Shown here piece by piece: positions 8,588 through 17,408 of a stretch of 43,745 nt of DNA. The stretch's first letter is position 1. The number at the start of each line of letters is the position of its first letter. Both the position numbers and the translations under genes were made by a program. A model generated the notes under the pieces. It saw only the letters and a list, made by a program, of their open reading frames with translations, was not told the DNA's origin and did no database searches. The stretch is from Chloroflexi bacterium HGW-Chloroflexi-9. Lineage in GTDB: Bacteria; Chloroflexota; Dehalococcoidia; UBA2979. Where the stretch lies: contig PHBR01000026.1 of the NCBI GenBank assembly GCA_002840675.1, forward strand, positions 1 to 43,745. The letters run 5' to 3'.

Positions 8588-9334
8588 CTAAGTGGCGCGC
8601 GCGATCACGAACAGCAGCAGGTACTTGCAGGGGTCGTCGACATCGCCCTGGATGAGGTTGCTCGCCTTCGCCAGCACCTTCTCCTCGTCGAGCAGCCACG
8701 ACCGGTTCTCCCCGCTCTCACGGACGCTCGTCTGGAGGATCACCAGCGGCCTCGGTGGGATCTCCGCCGGGCCGTCGGCCGTGACCAGGTCCCCGCCGGA
8801 CTCACGGTCGGTGAGATAGAGGCCCTCCACCACGTACCGCTGGCGGGTGACACTCGCACCGGTCTGCCGGTCCACGCCATCCACGAGCAGCTCGTCGCCA
8901 ACGGTGATGTCCTGGAGGGCGGCGAGCAGGCCCGGCTCGCCCTGCCAGCGGCTGTGGCCGAAGACCCACGCTTTGTTCTCAAGGCCCTCGAACGCCACCT
9001 CGGGCGTGGCGATCCCGTGCTCCGGGACCGTCAGCGTCTCCTGCCCCGCCGGCAGGGCGGGACAGCCGGGCGGGACGGACGAGGTGTCAGGGATCACCTG
9101 GCTGCGCTGGACCTCGGAGTCGATGCCCAGCGCCGGGATCGTCAGCCGCGTCACCCGCAGGTCCTGGAGCAGCGGCTCAGGCGATGGCGACTCGGTCGGG
9201 CTCGCCGTGGCGGAGACGGTTGCGACGACCGTGGGGGGCGCACCGGTCGGGCTCGGCGTCGGCGTGCTCGACGAGGAGCAACCGGCGCCCAGCAGCACCG
9301 TGAGCAGCAGGCATATCGAACGGACGCGACTCAT
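8588..9334 (-). CDS. Sortase-like lipoprotein without the catalytic cysteine
   Basis: The signal peptide ends in a lipobox, LLGAGC (Cys19). A Ser/Thr/Pro-rich linker runs to about residue 55, then a sortase-type beta-barrel: VTRLTIPALGIDSEV (62-76), WVFGHSRW with H127 at the sortase His position, and LVILQTSVRE (197-206) where sortases have TLxTC. Here the Cys is replaced by S203, while R205 and R211 remain near the catalytic Arg site. C91 and C236 are the only other cysteines of the mature protein and might pair. It would sit on the outer face of the membrane. A classical transpeptidase activity is doubtful. It converges on MmgE/PrpD. Confidence 0.8.
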   Translation of the reverse strand: MSRVRSICLLLTVLLGAGCSSSSTPTPSPTGAPPTVVATVSATASPTESPSPEPLLQDLRVTRLTIPALGIDSEVQRSQVIPDTSSVPPGCPALPAGQETLTVPEHGIATPEVAFEGLENKAWVFGHSRWQGEPGLLAALQDITVGDELLVDGVDRQTGASVTRQRYVVEGLYLTDRESGGDLVTADGPAEIPPRPLVILQTSVRESGENRSWLLDEEKVLAKASNLIQGDVDDPCKYLLLFVIARAT

Positions 9335-9352
9335 GCGGATAGCGTACGGGAT

Positions 9353-9375
9353 GCGCCGATCGGCGCGCGTATGAT
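9353..9375 (+). promoter_or_regulatory. Palindrome and -10 box between sortase-like and MFS genes
   Basis: GCGCCGATCGGCGC (9353-9366) is a perfect 14-bp palindrome in the gap between two divergent genes. TATGAT (9370-9375) follows and would be a -10 for the MFS gene, 38 bp before its GTG. A bound repressor here would block both directions. Confidence 0.4.
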
Positions 9376-9412
9376 CCCGATCCTGATCCAGGCAGGCGAT
9401 GGAAGGCGGTCG

Positions 9413-10666
9413 GTGCGCGTGATCGACCCGAGGCGGTCCCCCCGCTACCCCATCCTGATCGCGGTGGTCGCGTTCCTGTCGTTCGCCCTCACCATCGGCA
9501 TCACCCAGTACTCCTTCGGCGTGTTCGTGACCGAGCTGGAGGGCGAGTTCGGCTGGACGCGCAGCGAGGTGAGCGTCGCGCTCTCCTTCTTCGCCCTCTC
9601 GGGCGCGGCCGCCTTGCCGGTTGGGTGGGCGCTCGACCGCGTCGGCGCCCGCCCGGTGATGCTCGCATCCCTCACCGCGCTCGCCGCGAGTCAGTTGCTG
9701 CGCCCCTTCATGTCCGAGCTGTGGCAGTTCTACGCGCTGAACGCGCTCCAGTTCGCCGCCGTCCCCGGCGCGGCGCTCATCACCGGCGCCCGCATCGTCG
9801 GCATCTGGTTCGAGGAGAACCGAGGGCGCGCGATGGGCCTGACCGCGATGGGCGCGAACTTCGGCGGCATCATCTTCTCCTCACTTACGGCGTCGCTTAT
9901 CGGGCGGCTCGGATGGCAGGGGACCTACTTCGTCTACGGGCTGCTCTACGCCTCCCTCCTCCCGGTCGTGTTCATGGTCGTCCGCGAGCGCCCGGTGGAA
10001 CGGCGCGACGAGGCGACGGGCGAGATGACCGGGCGCCCGGTGCTGGGCGGCGTCACGCTCCGCGTCGCGCTCCGCAGCCGCGTCTTCTACATCGTGGTCG
10101 TCGCGTTGCTGTTCGCGCAGGTGACGTACCAGTCGGTGCTGCCACAGCTGGTGCCGCACCTGGAGAACGTCGGGATCTCGCGGACGCAGGCAGCCGCGGC
10201 GTTGAGCGGGTTCGCGTTCTTCGGGATGGGCGGCAAGGTGTCCTTCGGCTGGTTCTGCGAGCGCTACCCCGCGCGGTTCGCGCTGATCGCCAGCCTGTCG
10301 TGCCAGGTCACCGGGATCGCGATCCTGCTGTCCGCGGGCGCGTCTCCCTGGGTCTGGCTGTTCGTGCCGGTCTTCGGCCTCGGGTTTGGCGCGCTCGGCG
10401 CGATCATGCCGCTGCTGGTCCAGGAGACGTTCGGGCTCGCCGCCTTCGGCACGATCTTCGGGCTGATCAACTTCCTCACGCTCGGCGCGGCACTCGTGGG
10501 GCCGCCCCTGGTCGGCACCTCGTTCGACGCGACCGGCTCCTACCGGACGGCCTTCACCGTCATCGCCGGCCTGTTCGTCGCCTCCGCGATCACGATCTCG
10601 TTCGTCCGCCCGCTCGCCGGCGCCTCACGCGCGGCGCCGGTGCCGAGGCCGGTCACCGAGGGGTAG
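9413..10666 (+). CDS. MFS transporter (OFA / monocarboxylate type)
   Basis: A 417-residue, twelve-span carrier. Landmarks are ITQYSFGVFVTELEGEFGWT in span 1, LPVGWALDRVGARPVMLAS (motif A), IWFEENRGRAMGLTAMG in the span 4-5 region, and YQSVLPQLVPHLENVGIS in the second half. This pattern is seen in monocarboxylate/oxalate-formate type MFS proteins. The start is placed at GTG 9413 because GGAAGG lies 6 bp upstream; an ATG at 9371 sits inside the likely -10 box and lacks a binding site. It converges on the CoA-transferase genes, with 20 bp between stops. Confidence 0.9.
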   Translation: MRVIDPRRSPRYPILIAVVAFLSFALTIGITQYSFGVFVTELEGEFGWTRSEVSVALSFFALSGAAALPVGWALDRVGARPVMLASLTALAASQLLRPFMSELWQFYALNALQFAAVPGAALITGARIVGIWFEENRGRAMGLTAMGANFGGIIFSSLTASLIGRLGWQGTYFVYGLLYASLLPVVFMVVRERPVERRDEATGEMTGRPVLGGVTLRVALRSRVFYIVVVALLFAQVTYQSVLPQLVPHLENVGISRTQAAAALSGFAFFGMGGKVSFGWFCERYPARFALIASLSCQVTGIAILLSAGASPWVWLFVPVFGLGFGALGAIMPLLVQETFGLAAFGTIFGLINFLTLGAALVGPPLVGTSFDATGSYRTAFTVIAGLFVASAITISFVRPLAGASRAAPVPRPVTEG

Positions 10667-10686
10667 GCGCGCGCTTCGGCCGTGCG

Positions 10687-11943
10687 CTACTGGCCGTACC
10701 GGTCCCCGATGGCGCCCCGTTCGAGCAGGGCCGCAACCTCGTCGGTGCTGTAACCGAGTTCCCGCAGCACCTCGTGGTTGTGCTCTCCGACCAGCCCACA
10801 GGCGAGGTCCCACGAGGGCGCGTCCGGATCGACCTGCCAGAGGAAGCCGGCGAGCGTCTGTGTCCCGGCATAGCGGTGGTCGACCGTCTGCAGCCAGCCA
10901 CGGTGCGCGATCTGCGGGCTGGTCATCAATCCGATGTGGAAGATGACCGGCGCCGCGATCCCCCCGGCCTCCGCCACCGCGTGCGCAACCTCCTCGGCCG
11001 TACCTGCGCCGACGAACGCGGCAAGCGCCGCGTCGATCTCGGCGCGCGACCGCAGGCGACCGACGACCGAGGCCCACGGGTGCGGAGGCTCGGCCCACTC
11101 CGGGTGGCCGGCGGCGTGTGCGACGCCCGCCCACTGCGCGTCGTTCTCGGCCGCGATCACCACCCACGCCACGGCACCCGCCTCGCCGCCAGCGGCGCGG
11201 TAGCAGCCATGCGGTACGACGTGCGGATCGGCGTTGCCGAGGCGCGTCGGGAGGCGCCGGTGCATCGTCCACTCCGCCTGCAGAGCGGGCAGTTGCCACG
11301 CGAACGCCTCCGCCTGCGACATATCGATGAAGCAGCCCTCGCCCGTCTCCTCGCGACGCAGCAGGCCCGCCACCACGGCGGTCACGAGGCCGACCGCGCC
11401 GGTCGCGTCCGTGTGGTACATGACCGGCACCTGGTCCTCCGGACCGCCGGGGTAGCCGCGCACGGCCATGTGCCCGAGGGTGGCATCCAGGCCCGAGCCG
11501 AGCGTCGCGTAGCCGCGGTACGGGCCGTCCACGCCCCACCCCGGCATGGAGATCATGACCAGGCGCGGGTTGATCGCGTGCAGCCGCTCCCACCCCAGCC
11601 CCAGGCCCTCGATGGTGCCGGCCGAGTAGCCCTCGATCAGCACGTCCACCGCGGCTGCCAGGCGGCGGACGACCTCGGCGCCGGCGTCGTCGCGGATGTT
11701 CACGGCGATGTTGCGCTTGTTCCGGTTCGCCATGTGGTGCGAGCCCGCCCGCTCGTAGGGTGGGCCGTCGCCGGGGACGGCCGTGCCCTCGCGCAGCGGC
11801 CGGGAGATCGCCGGAGGCCGCGGGAACGACTCGAGGCGGATGACGTCCGCGCCCAGGTCGCCGAGGAGAGACGTGCCCATCGGCCCCGCCCACACCTCGG
11901 TCATGTCGATCGCGCGGATCCCAGCGAGCAGTTGCGAGGTCAT
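10687..11943 (-). CDS. CaiB/BaiF family III CoA-transferase, catalytic-type subunit (pair A)
   Basis: Family III enzymes move CoA between carboxylic acids through an Asp-bound anhydride. This 418-residue protein has the family landmarks LLAGIRAIDMTEVWAGPMG at the start, LLGDLGADVIRLES, NRNKRNIAVNIRDDAG and SMPGWGVDGPYRGY. The likely catalytic Asp is D179 in MYHTDATGAVG. The ATG at 11943 has GGGAG five bases before it and gives the same MTSQLLAG start as its paralogue at 19844; a GTG at 11949 is possible. It lies 19 bp after the gene at 11963, and the two probably form a two-subunit enzyme. Confidence 0.92.
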   Translation of the reverse strand: MTSQLLAGIRAIDMTEVWAGPMGTSLLGDLGADVIRLESFPRPPAISRPLREGTAVPGDGPPYERAGSHHMANRNKRNIAVNIRDDAGAEVVRRLAAAVDVLIEGYSAGTIEGLGLGWERLHAINPRLVMISMPGWGVDGPYRGYATLGSGLDATLGHMAVRGYPGGPEDQVPVMYHTDATGAVGLVTAVVAGLLRREETGEGCFIDMSQAEAFAWQLPALQAEWTMHRRLPTRLGNADPHVVPHGCYRAAGGEAGAVAWVVIAAENDAQWAGVAHAAGHPEWAEPPHPWASVVGRLRSRAEIDAALAAFVGAGTAEEVAHAVAEAGGIAAPVIFHIGLMTSPQIAHRGWLQTVDHRYAGTQTLAGFLWQVDPDAPSWDLACGLVGEHNHEVLRELGYSTDEVAALLERGAIGDRYGQ

Positions 11944-11962
11944 GGTCACTCCCCCGGGGCAC

Positions 11963-13150
11963 TCATCCCGTCACGCCGGCGCGGAAGAGCGCGATCTGCT
12001 CCTGCGCGCTGTAGCCGAGTTCCGACAGCACGTCCGCGGTGTGCTCGCCGAGGGCGGGCGCCGGCGTCAGCGACCACGCCCCGTCCAGGCGGAACGGCGG
12101 GCCGGCGAGCGTGTGCTCGCCCACGCCGGGCTGTTCCACCCGCACGAACGAGCCCCGCGCCACCGCCTGCGCATCCTCGAACGACTCGCCGACATCGAGC
12201 ACCGGCGCCACCATCACGCCGTGCGACTGCAGTTCCAGGAAGACCTGGTTGCGGGTGCGCGTGGAGAGGTACTCCCGCAGATAGCCCATGAACTCGTCGA
12301 AGTGCGCCGGCTTCTGGGCCGGGTCGGTGAACCTCGGGTCGGTCGCGAACTCGGGATGGCCGATGCCGCGACAGAGGCGGGAGAAGAAGGGCTCGTTCGC
12401 CGCGAAGAAGGAGACGTACCCGTCCGTCGCGCGCAGCAGGCCGTTTGGGTAGACGGCGCGGGACAGCCCGGCGGGACGGGGCGTGTCCGCGCCCGTGAAA
12501 CTCCAGGGCACGAACCAGTTGTCGACGTTCCCCGCCAGCGCCTCCACGCCGCCGACCTCAATCTGGCGGCGCACGCCATCGCGCCGCCGTCCCCAGATCG
12601 CGGAGGCCGCCACGGCCGTCGCGGTCGACGCCCACTGCAACGTCGCGACCTGTGCGGAGTAGCGCAGCGGCTCCTGGCCATCGAACGAGTGCCGGAACAT
12701 GCGGTTCGACCATGCGAAGAGCGACAGGTCGTTCTCGTCACGCTCCGCGAACGGCCCGTCCAGCCCGTGCACCGCGAGCGTCACCGTGGTCGGCCCGTCG
12801 TCACCGAGGCGTGCGACAACACCCAGCACCCGGCGCGCCTCACCCGGTGGCAGGTGCAGCACCACCAGGTCGCTGTTCGCCGCCAGCGCGCCCAGCACCT
12901 CCAGCCCGGAGGCAGAGGTATGGTCGAGGGCGACCGAGCGCTTGCCGGTGTTCAGTGCCAGGTGGAACGCGCCGCGGTCCAGGTGCGGGACATCGTCGGG
13001 GAACGGCCCCAGCCGGCGCACCTCGCTGCCCGCGCGGCACTCCACAGCGACGACCGTCGCGCCGTAGTCGCTGAGGCTCTTCGTGGCGCCCGCCACCGCG
13101 ACGGTGCCGCCGACCTCCACCACCCGCACGCCGGAGAACGGTTGCGCCAT
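11963..13150 (-). CDS. CaiB/BaiF family III CoA-transferase, subunit lacking the catalytic Asp (pair A)
   Basis: A 395-residue family III CoA-transferase fold: MAQPFSGVRVVEVGGTVA at the N-terminus, NTGKRSVALDHTSASG, and a C-terminal domain with FMGYLREYLSTRTRNQ and GVMVAPVLDVGES. In the region where active family members carry the catalytic Asp it reads SAQVATLQWASTATAV, with no Asp. That suggests a structural or substrate-binding partner for the Asp-bearing neighbour. It is closely related to the C-terminal half of the fusion protein at 17409; both end in EQIALFRAGVTG. It is first in its operon and divergent from the hydrolase at 13326, with a palindrome between. Confidence 0.9.
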   Translation of the reverse strand: MAQPFSGVRVVEVGGTVAVAGATKSLSDYGATVVAVECRAGSEVRRLGPFPDDVPHLDRGAFHLALNTGKRSVALDHTSASGLEVLGALAANSDLVVLHLPPGEARRVLGVVARLGDDGPTTVTLAVHGLDGPFAERDENDLSLFAWSNRMFRHSFDGQEPLRYSAQVATLQWASTATAVAASAIWGRRRDGVRRQIEVGGVEALAGNVDNWFVPWSFTGADTPRPAGLSRAVYPNGLLRATDGYVSFFAANEPFFSRLCRGIGHPEFATDPRFTDPAQKPAHFDEFMGYLREYLSTRTRNQVFLELQSHGVMVAPVLDVGESFEDAQAVARGSFVRVEQPGVGEHTLAGPPFRLDGAWSLTPAPALGEHTADVLSELGYSAQEQIALFRAGVTG

Positions 13151-13243
13151 GTGCGCCCCCTGAACGAAGCCGACCGCCCCGTGGATGCGGCGCGGCGGCG
13201 GGAGCGTACAAGAGCGCCCGATCTCGGTGCGTGCCCGCCCGCA

Positions 13244-13264
13244 CAATCACACCCGTTGTGATTG
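13244..13264. promoter_or_regulatory. Perfect palindromic operator (CAATCACA-N5-TGTGATTG)
   Basis: Two perfect 8-bp arms, CAATCACA and TGTGATTG, flank CCCGT. The site lies between divergent genes, 93 bp from the CoA-transferase start and 61 bp from the hydrolase start. It is AT-rich against a very GC-rich background. The size and symmetry fit a dimeric repressor or activator of the GntR, TetR or CRP type. No regulator gene lies beside it, so the regulator would act in trans. Confidence 0.65.
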
Positions 13265-13325
13265 CCTCAGGCGGCGCGGTACCGTGCGCCCGACGCCCTG
13301 CATGTGCAGGAGCGAGGAGCACCTC

Positions 13326-15305
13326 ATGGCTGTCACTCGGTTCGAGATCCGCTCGCGGGAGCCGTTCGAGGGCGGGCGGCCGTTCGGCGATGCCGGCGCG
13401 TACGAGCGCATCGAGGGGGTGCTGCACTTCGCCGTGGACCCCGCGCACCCGGCGAACCGCGAGATCGTCGACCTCGACCTGGCGGCGCGAGACGCGGACG
13501 GCCTGGTGCAGTTCCAGGCGGACGCGACGCTGCTGCAGCCCGTGGACGGCGCTCGGGCGAACGGAAGCCTCCTCCTGGATGTGGTGAACCGCGGGTTGCG
13601 CACCTTCCCGCGCTACAACCGCGCCTCCAGCAGCGCGCAGGACCCCGCGGCCATCCCGGTCGGAGACGGCTTCCTGATGCGCCGTGGCTGGACGGTCGTC
13701 TCCGTCGGCTGGCAGTGGGACGTGATCCGCAGCCGCAACCTCATCGGCCTGGAGGCGCCGGGCGCGCTTGAGGACGGACGCCCCGTCGAGGGCGAGGTGT
13801 CGGTCACCCACCAGCTGACCGCGCCGGCCACGCATGTGCTGCTGGCCGACCGCCAGCACCGGCCGTACTCGGCCGCCGCCCTCGACCAGCCGCAGGCCCG
13901 GCTCACGGTGCGGGACTACCCGGGCGCGCCCCGCCGTGAGATCCCGCGTGGCCACTGGCGCTTCGGGCGCGTCAAGGATGGCCGGGCCGTCGATGACCTG
14001 GACTACGTCACGCTGGACGGAGGCTTCGAGCCGGGACTGATCTACGAAGTCGTCTACCGCACGAACGTCGCGCCGGTCGCCGGCGCCGGCATCCTGGCAG
14101 TCCGCGACGCCGCCTCGTTCCTCCGGTACTCACCCGAGGGCGGCAACCCCGCCGCCGGGCGGATCAGCCACGCGTTCGCCTTCGGCATCTCGCAGTCGGG
14201 GCGCTTCCTCCGCACGCTCCTGGCGCACGGCCTGAACGTGGACGAGGCGGACCGTCCTGTCTTCGACGGAATGCACATCCACGTCGCCGGCGCCCGGCGC
14301 GGCGAGTTCAACCACCGCTACGCACAGCCCTCCATGCAGTACGCCTACGGCTTCGGCCACCTGCCGCCGTTCTCGTACGACGACGACGTCGACCCGCTGA
14401 CCGAGGCGTCCCTGCCCGGCCTGTTCACGCGCCTCCGCGCGCTCCGCGCGGCCCCCCGCGTGATCGCGACGAACTCGGCCGCGGAGTACTGGCGCGGCGA
14501 CGCGGCGCTGACCCACGTGGACGCAGCGGGCGAGCGAGACCTCCCCGACCCGCCGGTGGTACGCACCTACCTGTTCGCGGGGGCGCAGCATGGCGCCGGC
14601 GCCGCGCGGCTCACCAACACCAGCGCCCTGGACGCCACGAACCGGGGCGCCCACTACCTCAACATCGTTGACTACAGCCCACTTTTCCGCGCCTCGCTCA
14701 TCAACCTCGAGGCGTGGGTGCGCCAGGGCGTGGAGCCGCCGCCGAGCCGCGTGCCACGGATCACGGACGGCACGGCGGTGCCGCGGGCAACCGTAATCGA
14801 GGCGTTTCGCGCGATCCCGGGTGCGCGCGTGCCGGAGCCCGACCGGCTCTGGTCGGTCCCCCGCGTCGACCTCGGCGCGGGCGAGGAGGCCGGCGTCGGC
14901 TCCTTCCCCGCGGCCACCGGCGAGCCGTTCCCGACGCTGGTCTCGGCCGTGGACGCGGATGGAAACGAGGTCGCAGGCATCCGCCTGCCGGACCTCACCA
15001 CGCCGCTCGGGACGCACGCCGGCTGGAACGTGCGCCATCCCGACACGGGAGGCGACGGGCAGATCATGCCGATGATGGGCTCCACGCTGCCGTTCGCCGC
15101 GACCCAGAGCGAACGCGCGGCGGGCGGCGACCCCCGTCCATCCATCGAGGAGCGGTACGGCGGGCGGGAGGCATACCTGGAGCGTGTGCGTTCGGACGCC
15201 GCGCACCTGGCCGCCGACCGCTACCTCCTCGCGGAGGACATCGATGTGGTCGTGGCGGACGCAGCGGCACGCTGGGACGTCATCGTGCCGCTGCCCGTCC
15301 GCTAG
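13326..15305 (+). CDS. Alpha/beta hydrolase domain-containing protein (Abhydrolase_10-like)
   Basis: A 659-residue protein. The first ~70 residues (VTRFEIRSREPFEGGRPF, GAYERIEGVLHFAVDP) and the whole length match the long alpha/beta-hydrolase-domain proteins found in many environmental bacteria. The nucleophile elbow is GISQSGRF, with Ser as the probable nucleophile. No signal peptide is visible, so it should be cytoplasmic. The start at 13326 has GGAG upstream at good spacing. It is divergent from the CoA-transferase pair and shares the palindrome at 13244, suggesting joint control. An esterase or lactonase acting on the same compound class is a reasonable guess. Confidence 0.85.
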   Translation: MAVTRFEIRSREPFEGGRPFGDAGAYERIEGVLHFAVDPAHPANREIVDLDLAARDADGLVQFQADATLLQPVDGARANGSLLLDVVNRGLRTFPRYNRASSSAQDPAAIPVGDGFLMRRGWTVVSVGWQWDVIRSRNLIGLEAPGALEDGRPVEGEVSVTHQLTAPATHVLLADRQHRPYSAAALDQPQARLTVRDYPGAPRREIPRGHWRFGRVKDGRAVDDLDYVTLDGGFEPGLIYEVVYRTNVAPVAGAGILAVRDAASFLRYSPEGGNPAAGRISHAFAFGISQSGRFLRTLLAHGLNVDEADRPVFDGMHIHVAGARRGEFNHRYAQPSMQYAYGFGHLPPFSYDDDVDPLTEASLPGLFTRLRALRAAPRVIATNSAAEYWRGDAALTHVDAAGERDLPDPPVVRTYLFAGAQHGAGAARLTNTSALDATNRGAHYLNIVDYSPLFRASLINLEAWVRQGVEPPPSRVPRITDGTAVPRATVIEAFRAIPGARVPEPDRLWSVPRVDLGAGEEAGVGSFPAATGEPFPTLVSAVDADGNEVAGIRLPDLTTPLGTHAGWNVRHPDTGGDGQIMPMMGSTLPFAATQSERAAGGDPRPSIEERYGGREAYLERVRSDAAHLAADRYLLAEDIDVVVADAAARWDVIVPLPVR

Positions 15306-15339
15306 CGCTGGTCGAGCACGCGACGCACCTAGAACGCGG

Positions 15340-16488
15340 CTAGTCGCCGAGTTGTTCGCGCAGGAACGTAGTGGTGCGGGCCACGGCGTCCCCGTGAAGC
15401 GGCGTGTCGAAGAGGATGCCGTGGCCGTGGTTCGGGTAATAGTGCGATTCCACGGTCCGACCGAGGGCGATCAGGCCCGCTTCGAGTGACTGCGCGTTGA
15501 CGACGGGCACCACGGAGTCGGTATCGCCCTGGAGCAGGAGCACGGACTCCGTGATCTGTGCCGCCAGGAGCGTGCCACCGGGAGGCGCCCCGCCGATCGC
15601 GACGATCGCCTGGATGGACTCGGCGCTGAGTGCGCCGGTCAGCAGCCCGACGATGGAACCTCGCGAGTTCCCGACCAGCCCGACGCGGTCGTTGCGGACG
15701 CCGGAGAGCGTCTTGGCCGCGACGACGAGCGCGGCCACGTCATCGACGGCAGCGGGGGAGGTCACGGCCTTCAGGGTGGGGCCGTCCGGGCACGGGATGC
15801 CCTCGGGCAGCGTCACCGGAGTCGGTGCGTCCGGGTCGGAGGCGCCGTCGTAGTTGCCGGCGAACCAGCACCCGACCAGCACCACGTTGCCCGCGTCGGC
15901 GATCTCCTCGCCCAGGTCGAGGAAGTCGGTCGAGAAGCCGCTCTGGCCGTGCAGCAGCACGACGACCGGGTATGGGCCCGCGCCCTGGGGCCGGATCACA
16001 TTGGCGAGGATCGTCTTCCCGTCCGGCGCGGCCACCGCGATCCATTCCGTGCTCGACGAGACGACGCCACTCGGCGCCTGCGCCGTGGTCCACGAGCCGA
16101 CCGTCGGCGGCGCGGGGGTGGGCGTGGTCGCCGGGGGCGAGGGCTGAGACGAGCGGATGAGGACAATCGCGGTCGGGCCGGCGAAGCCGGCGGCGTAGGT
16201 GGCGCGGAATGCGGCGCTGACGAACGACGGGCCACCGATCGCCAGTTGCGAGAACCGCCCCGTCGTGTCCTGCGCCCACGCCCCGGATGCACCGCTCGCG
16301 GCGGTTGCCGCCTCCAGTTCCTCGATGCTCCCACCCAGGAAGACGACGTACGCGACGCCGAGCTTCGAGAACACAGGCGGACTGACAAAGCCAGCGGTCT
16401 GTGCCCCGGCGAGCGAGGCCGGGAGGGCCATCGTCACCGCAAGGATCGCGACGGCGACGGCTCGCTTCGTTGAGGTTGGAATCGTCAC
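15340..16488 (-). CDS. Secreted alpha/beta hydrolase (dienelactone-hydrolase-like)
   Basis: A 382-residue protein starting at GTG 16488, which has GGAGG seven bases upstream. The signal peptide is residues 1 to about 27 (VAVAILAVTMALPASLAGAQ). A small domain (~30-110, with YVVFLGGSIEELEAAT) and a Pro/Thr linker lead to a hydrolase domain. Its triad appears complete: Ser in GLVGNSRGS, Asp in LQGDTDSVVP and His in NHGHGILF. PYPVVVLLHGQSGF carries the oxyanion-hole region. It is exported and soluble or wall-associated. It converges on the upstream hydrolase with 34 bp between stops. Confidence 0.85.
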   Translation of the reverse strand: MTIPTSTKRAVAVAILAVTMALPASLAGAQTAGFVSPPVFSKLGVAYVVFLGGSIEELEAATAASGASGAWAQDTTGRFSQLAIGGPSFVSAAFRATYAAGFAGPTAIVLIRSSQPSPPATTPTPAPPTVGSWTTAQAPSGVVSSSTEWIAVAAPDGKTILANVIRPQGAGPYPVVVLLHGQSGFSTDFLDLGEEIADAGNVVLVGCWFAGNYDGASDPDAPTPVTLPEGIPCPDGPTLKAVTSPAAVDDVAALVVAAKTLSGVRNDRVGLVGNSRGSIVGLLTGALSAESIQAIVAIGGAPPGGTLLAAQITESVLLLQGDTDSVVPVVNAQSLEAGLIALGRTVESHYYPNHGHGILFDTPLHGDAVARTTTFLREQLGD

Positions 16489-16724
16489 TCTGCGCCTCCA
16501 GCTCACGCACCCTGCTGCGCGGGGAACGGCCCGACACGGGCCACCCATCACACGGTGCGTCCACACGGCCCCTCGGAATAGGGACTAGCGTCCCCGCCGG
16601 CGTAGGACTTCCGGGAGCCGACCTTCGGATGCGCGAGCGCGTCGACCGATCGTCGTTGGTCTGGGATGCTGGCGCGCGAGTTCGGCCACCGAGCCCGGGA
16701 GCCGCCACGGAGGGAAGGGACACA

Positions 16725-17324
16725 ATGCTGTTCAGTTTCGAGGGGAAGACGCCCCGCATCGCCGCGACCGCGTGGATCGGCCCCGGCTCCTTCGTGATCG
16801 GGGACGTGGTGATTGGCGAGCGGTCCACGGTCTGGCCGGGTGCGGTGATCCGCGCCGACTTCGCCCCGATCCGGATCGGCGATGACGTACACATCGAGGA
16901 CAACGTCGTCCTGCACTCGGGCGGCGGGCTGACGCTGGGCAACAACATCACGATCGGCCACTCCGCGGTCGTCCACGGCAAGACGATTGGCAACTGGGTA
17001 CTCCTGGGCAACAACTGCACCGTCCTGGATGACGCAGTCGTCGAGGACCTCTGCATCATCGGCGCGAACGCCCTCGTCTCACCCCGGGAAACGGTCCCCA
17101 CGGGGTCGCTGATGCTGGGCGTCCCTGGCGTGGCCACGCCCGCGCGCCCGGACCAGCTCGAGCGCCGGCGGGCGGCACAGCAGTCGGGCGCCACCCGGAC
17201 GGACGGCTACTACGCGAACGCGATGCGGTACCGCGCCGCGGGGATCGAGGAGCGCCAATTGTGGACGCCGATCCCGGGCGCCGTCGGCGAGCTTCCCCCC
17301 GGCTGGGCGCCCCGAGCCGGGTAG
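16725..17324 (+). CDS. Gamma-carbonic-anhydrase-like left-handed beta-helix protein
   Basis: A 199-residue hexapeptide-repeat protein. Repeats run from about residue 18 to 125 (IGDVVIGERSTVWPGAVIRA, IRIGDDVHIEDNVVLHS). The three family metal-binding His are present: H64 (VVLH), H79 (ITIGH) and H84 (VVHG). Proteins of this YrdA/PaaY/CaiE type act as carbonic anhydrases or as thioesterase-like accessories of CoA pathways. A very strong GGAGGGAAGGG site precedes the ATG. It is the first gene of a plus-strand run with the acyl-CoA dehydrogenase fusion and a CoA-transferase. The PaaY/CaiE analogy fits that context but is inference. Confidence 0.88.
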   Translation: MLFSFEGKTPRIAATAWIGPGSFVIGDVVIGERSTVWPGAVIRADFAPIRIGDDVHIEDNVVLHSGGGLTLGNNITIGHSAVVHGKTIGNWVLLGNNCTVLDDAVVEDLCIIGANALVSPRETVPTGSLMLGVPGVATPARPDQLERRRAAQQSGATRTDGYYANAMRYRAAGIEERQLWTPIPGAVGELPPGWAPRAG

Positions 17325-17408
17325 CGCCCCGAACGGCCGGGAGGGCTTGGCTTCGGTATTACACTCGTCGTCGCGCGCGTGCGCGGTTCAGAAAGAAGTG
17401 GGGACAAC

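Noticed and set aside
9625-12291. 888-residue plus-strand open frame
   Set aside because: Extremely Arg/Pro/Ala-rich, without any domain, and covers an MFS gene in another frame and two CoA-transferase genes on the other strand. It is a product of high GC content.
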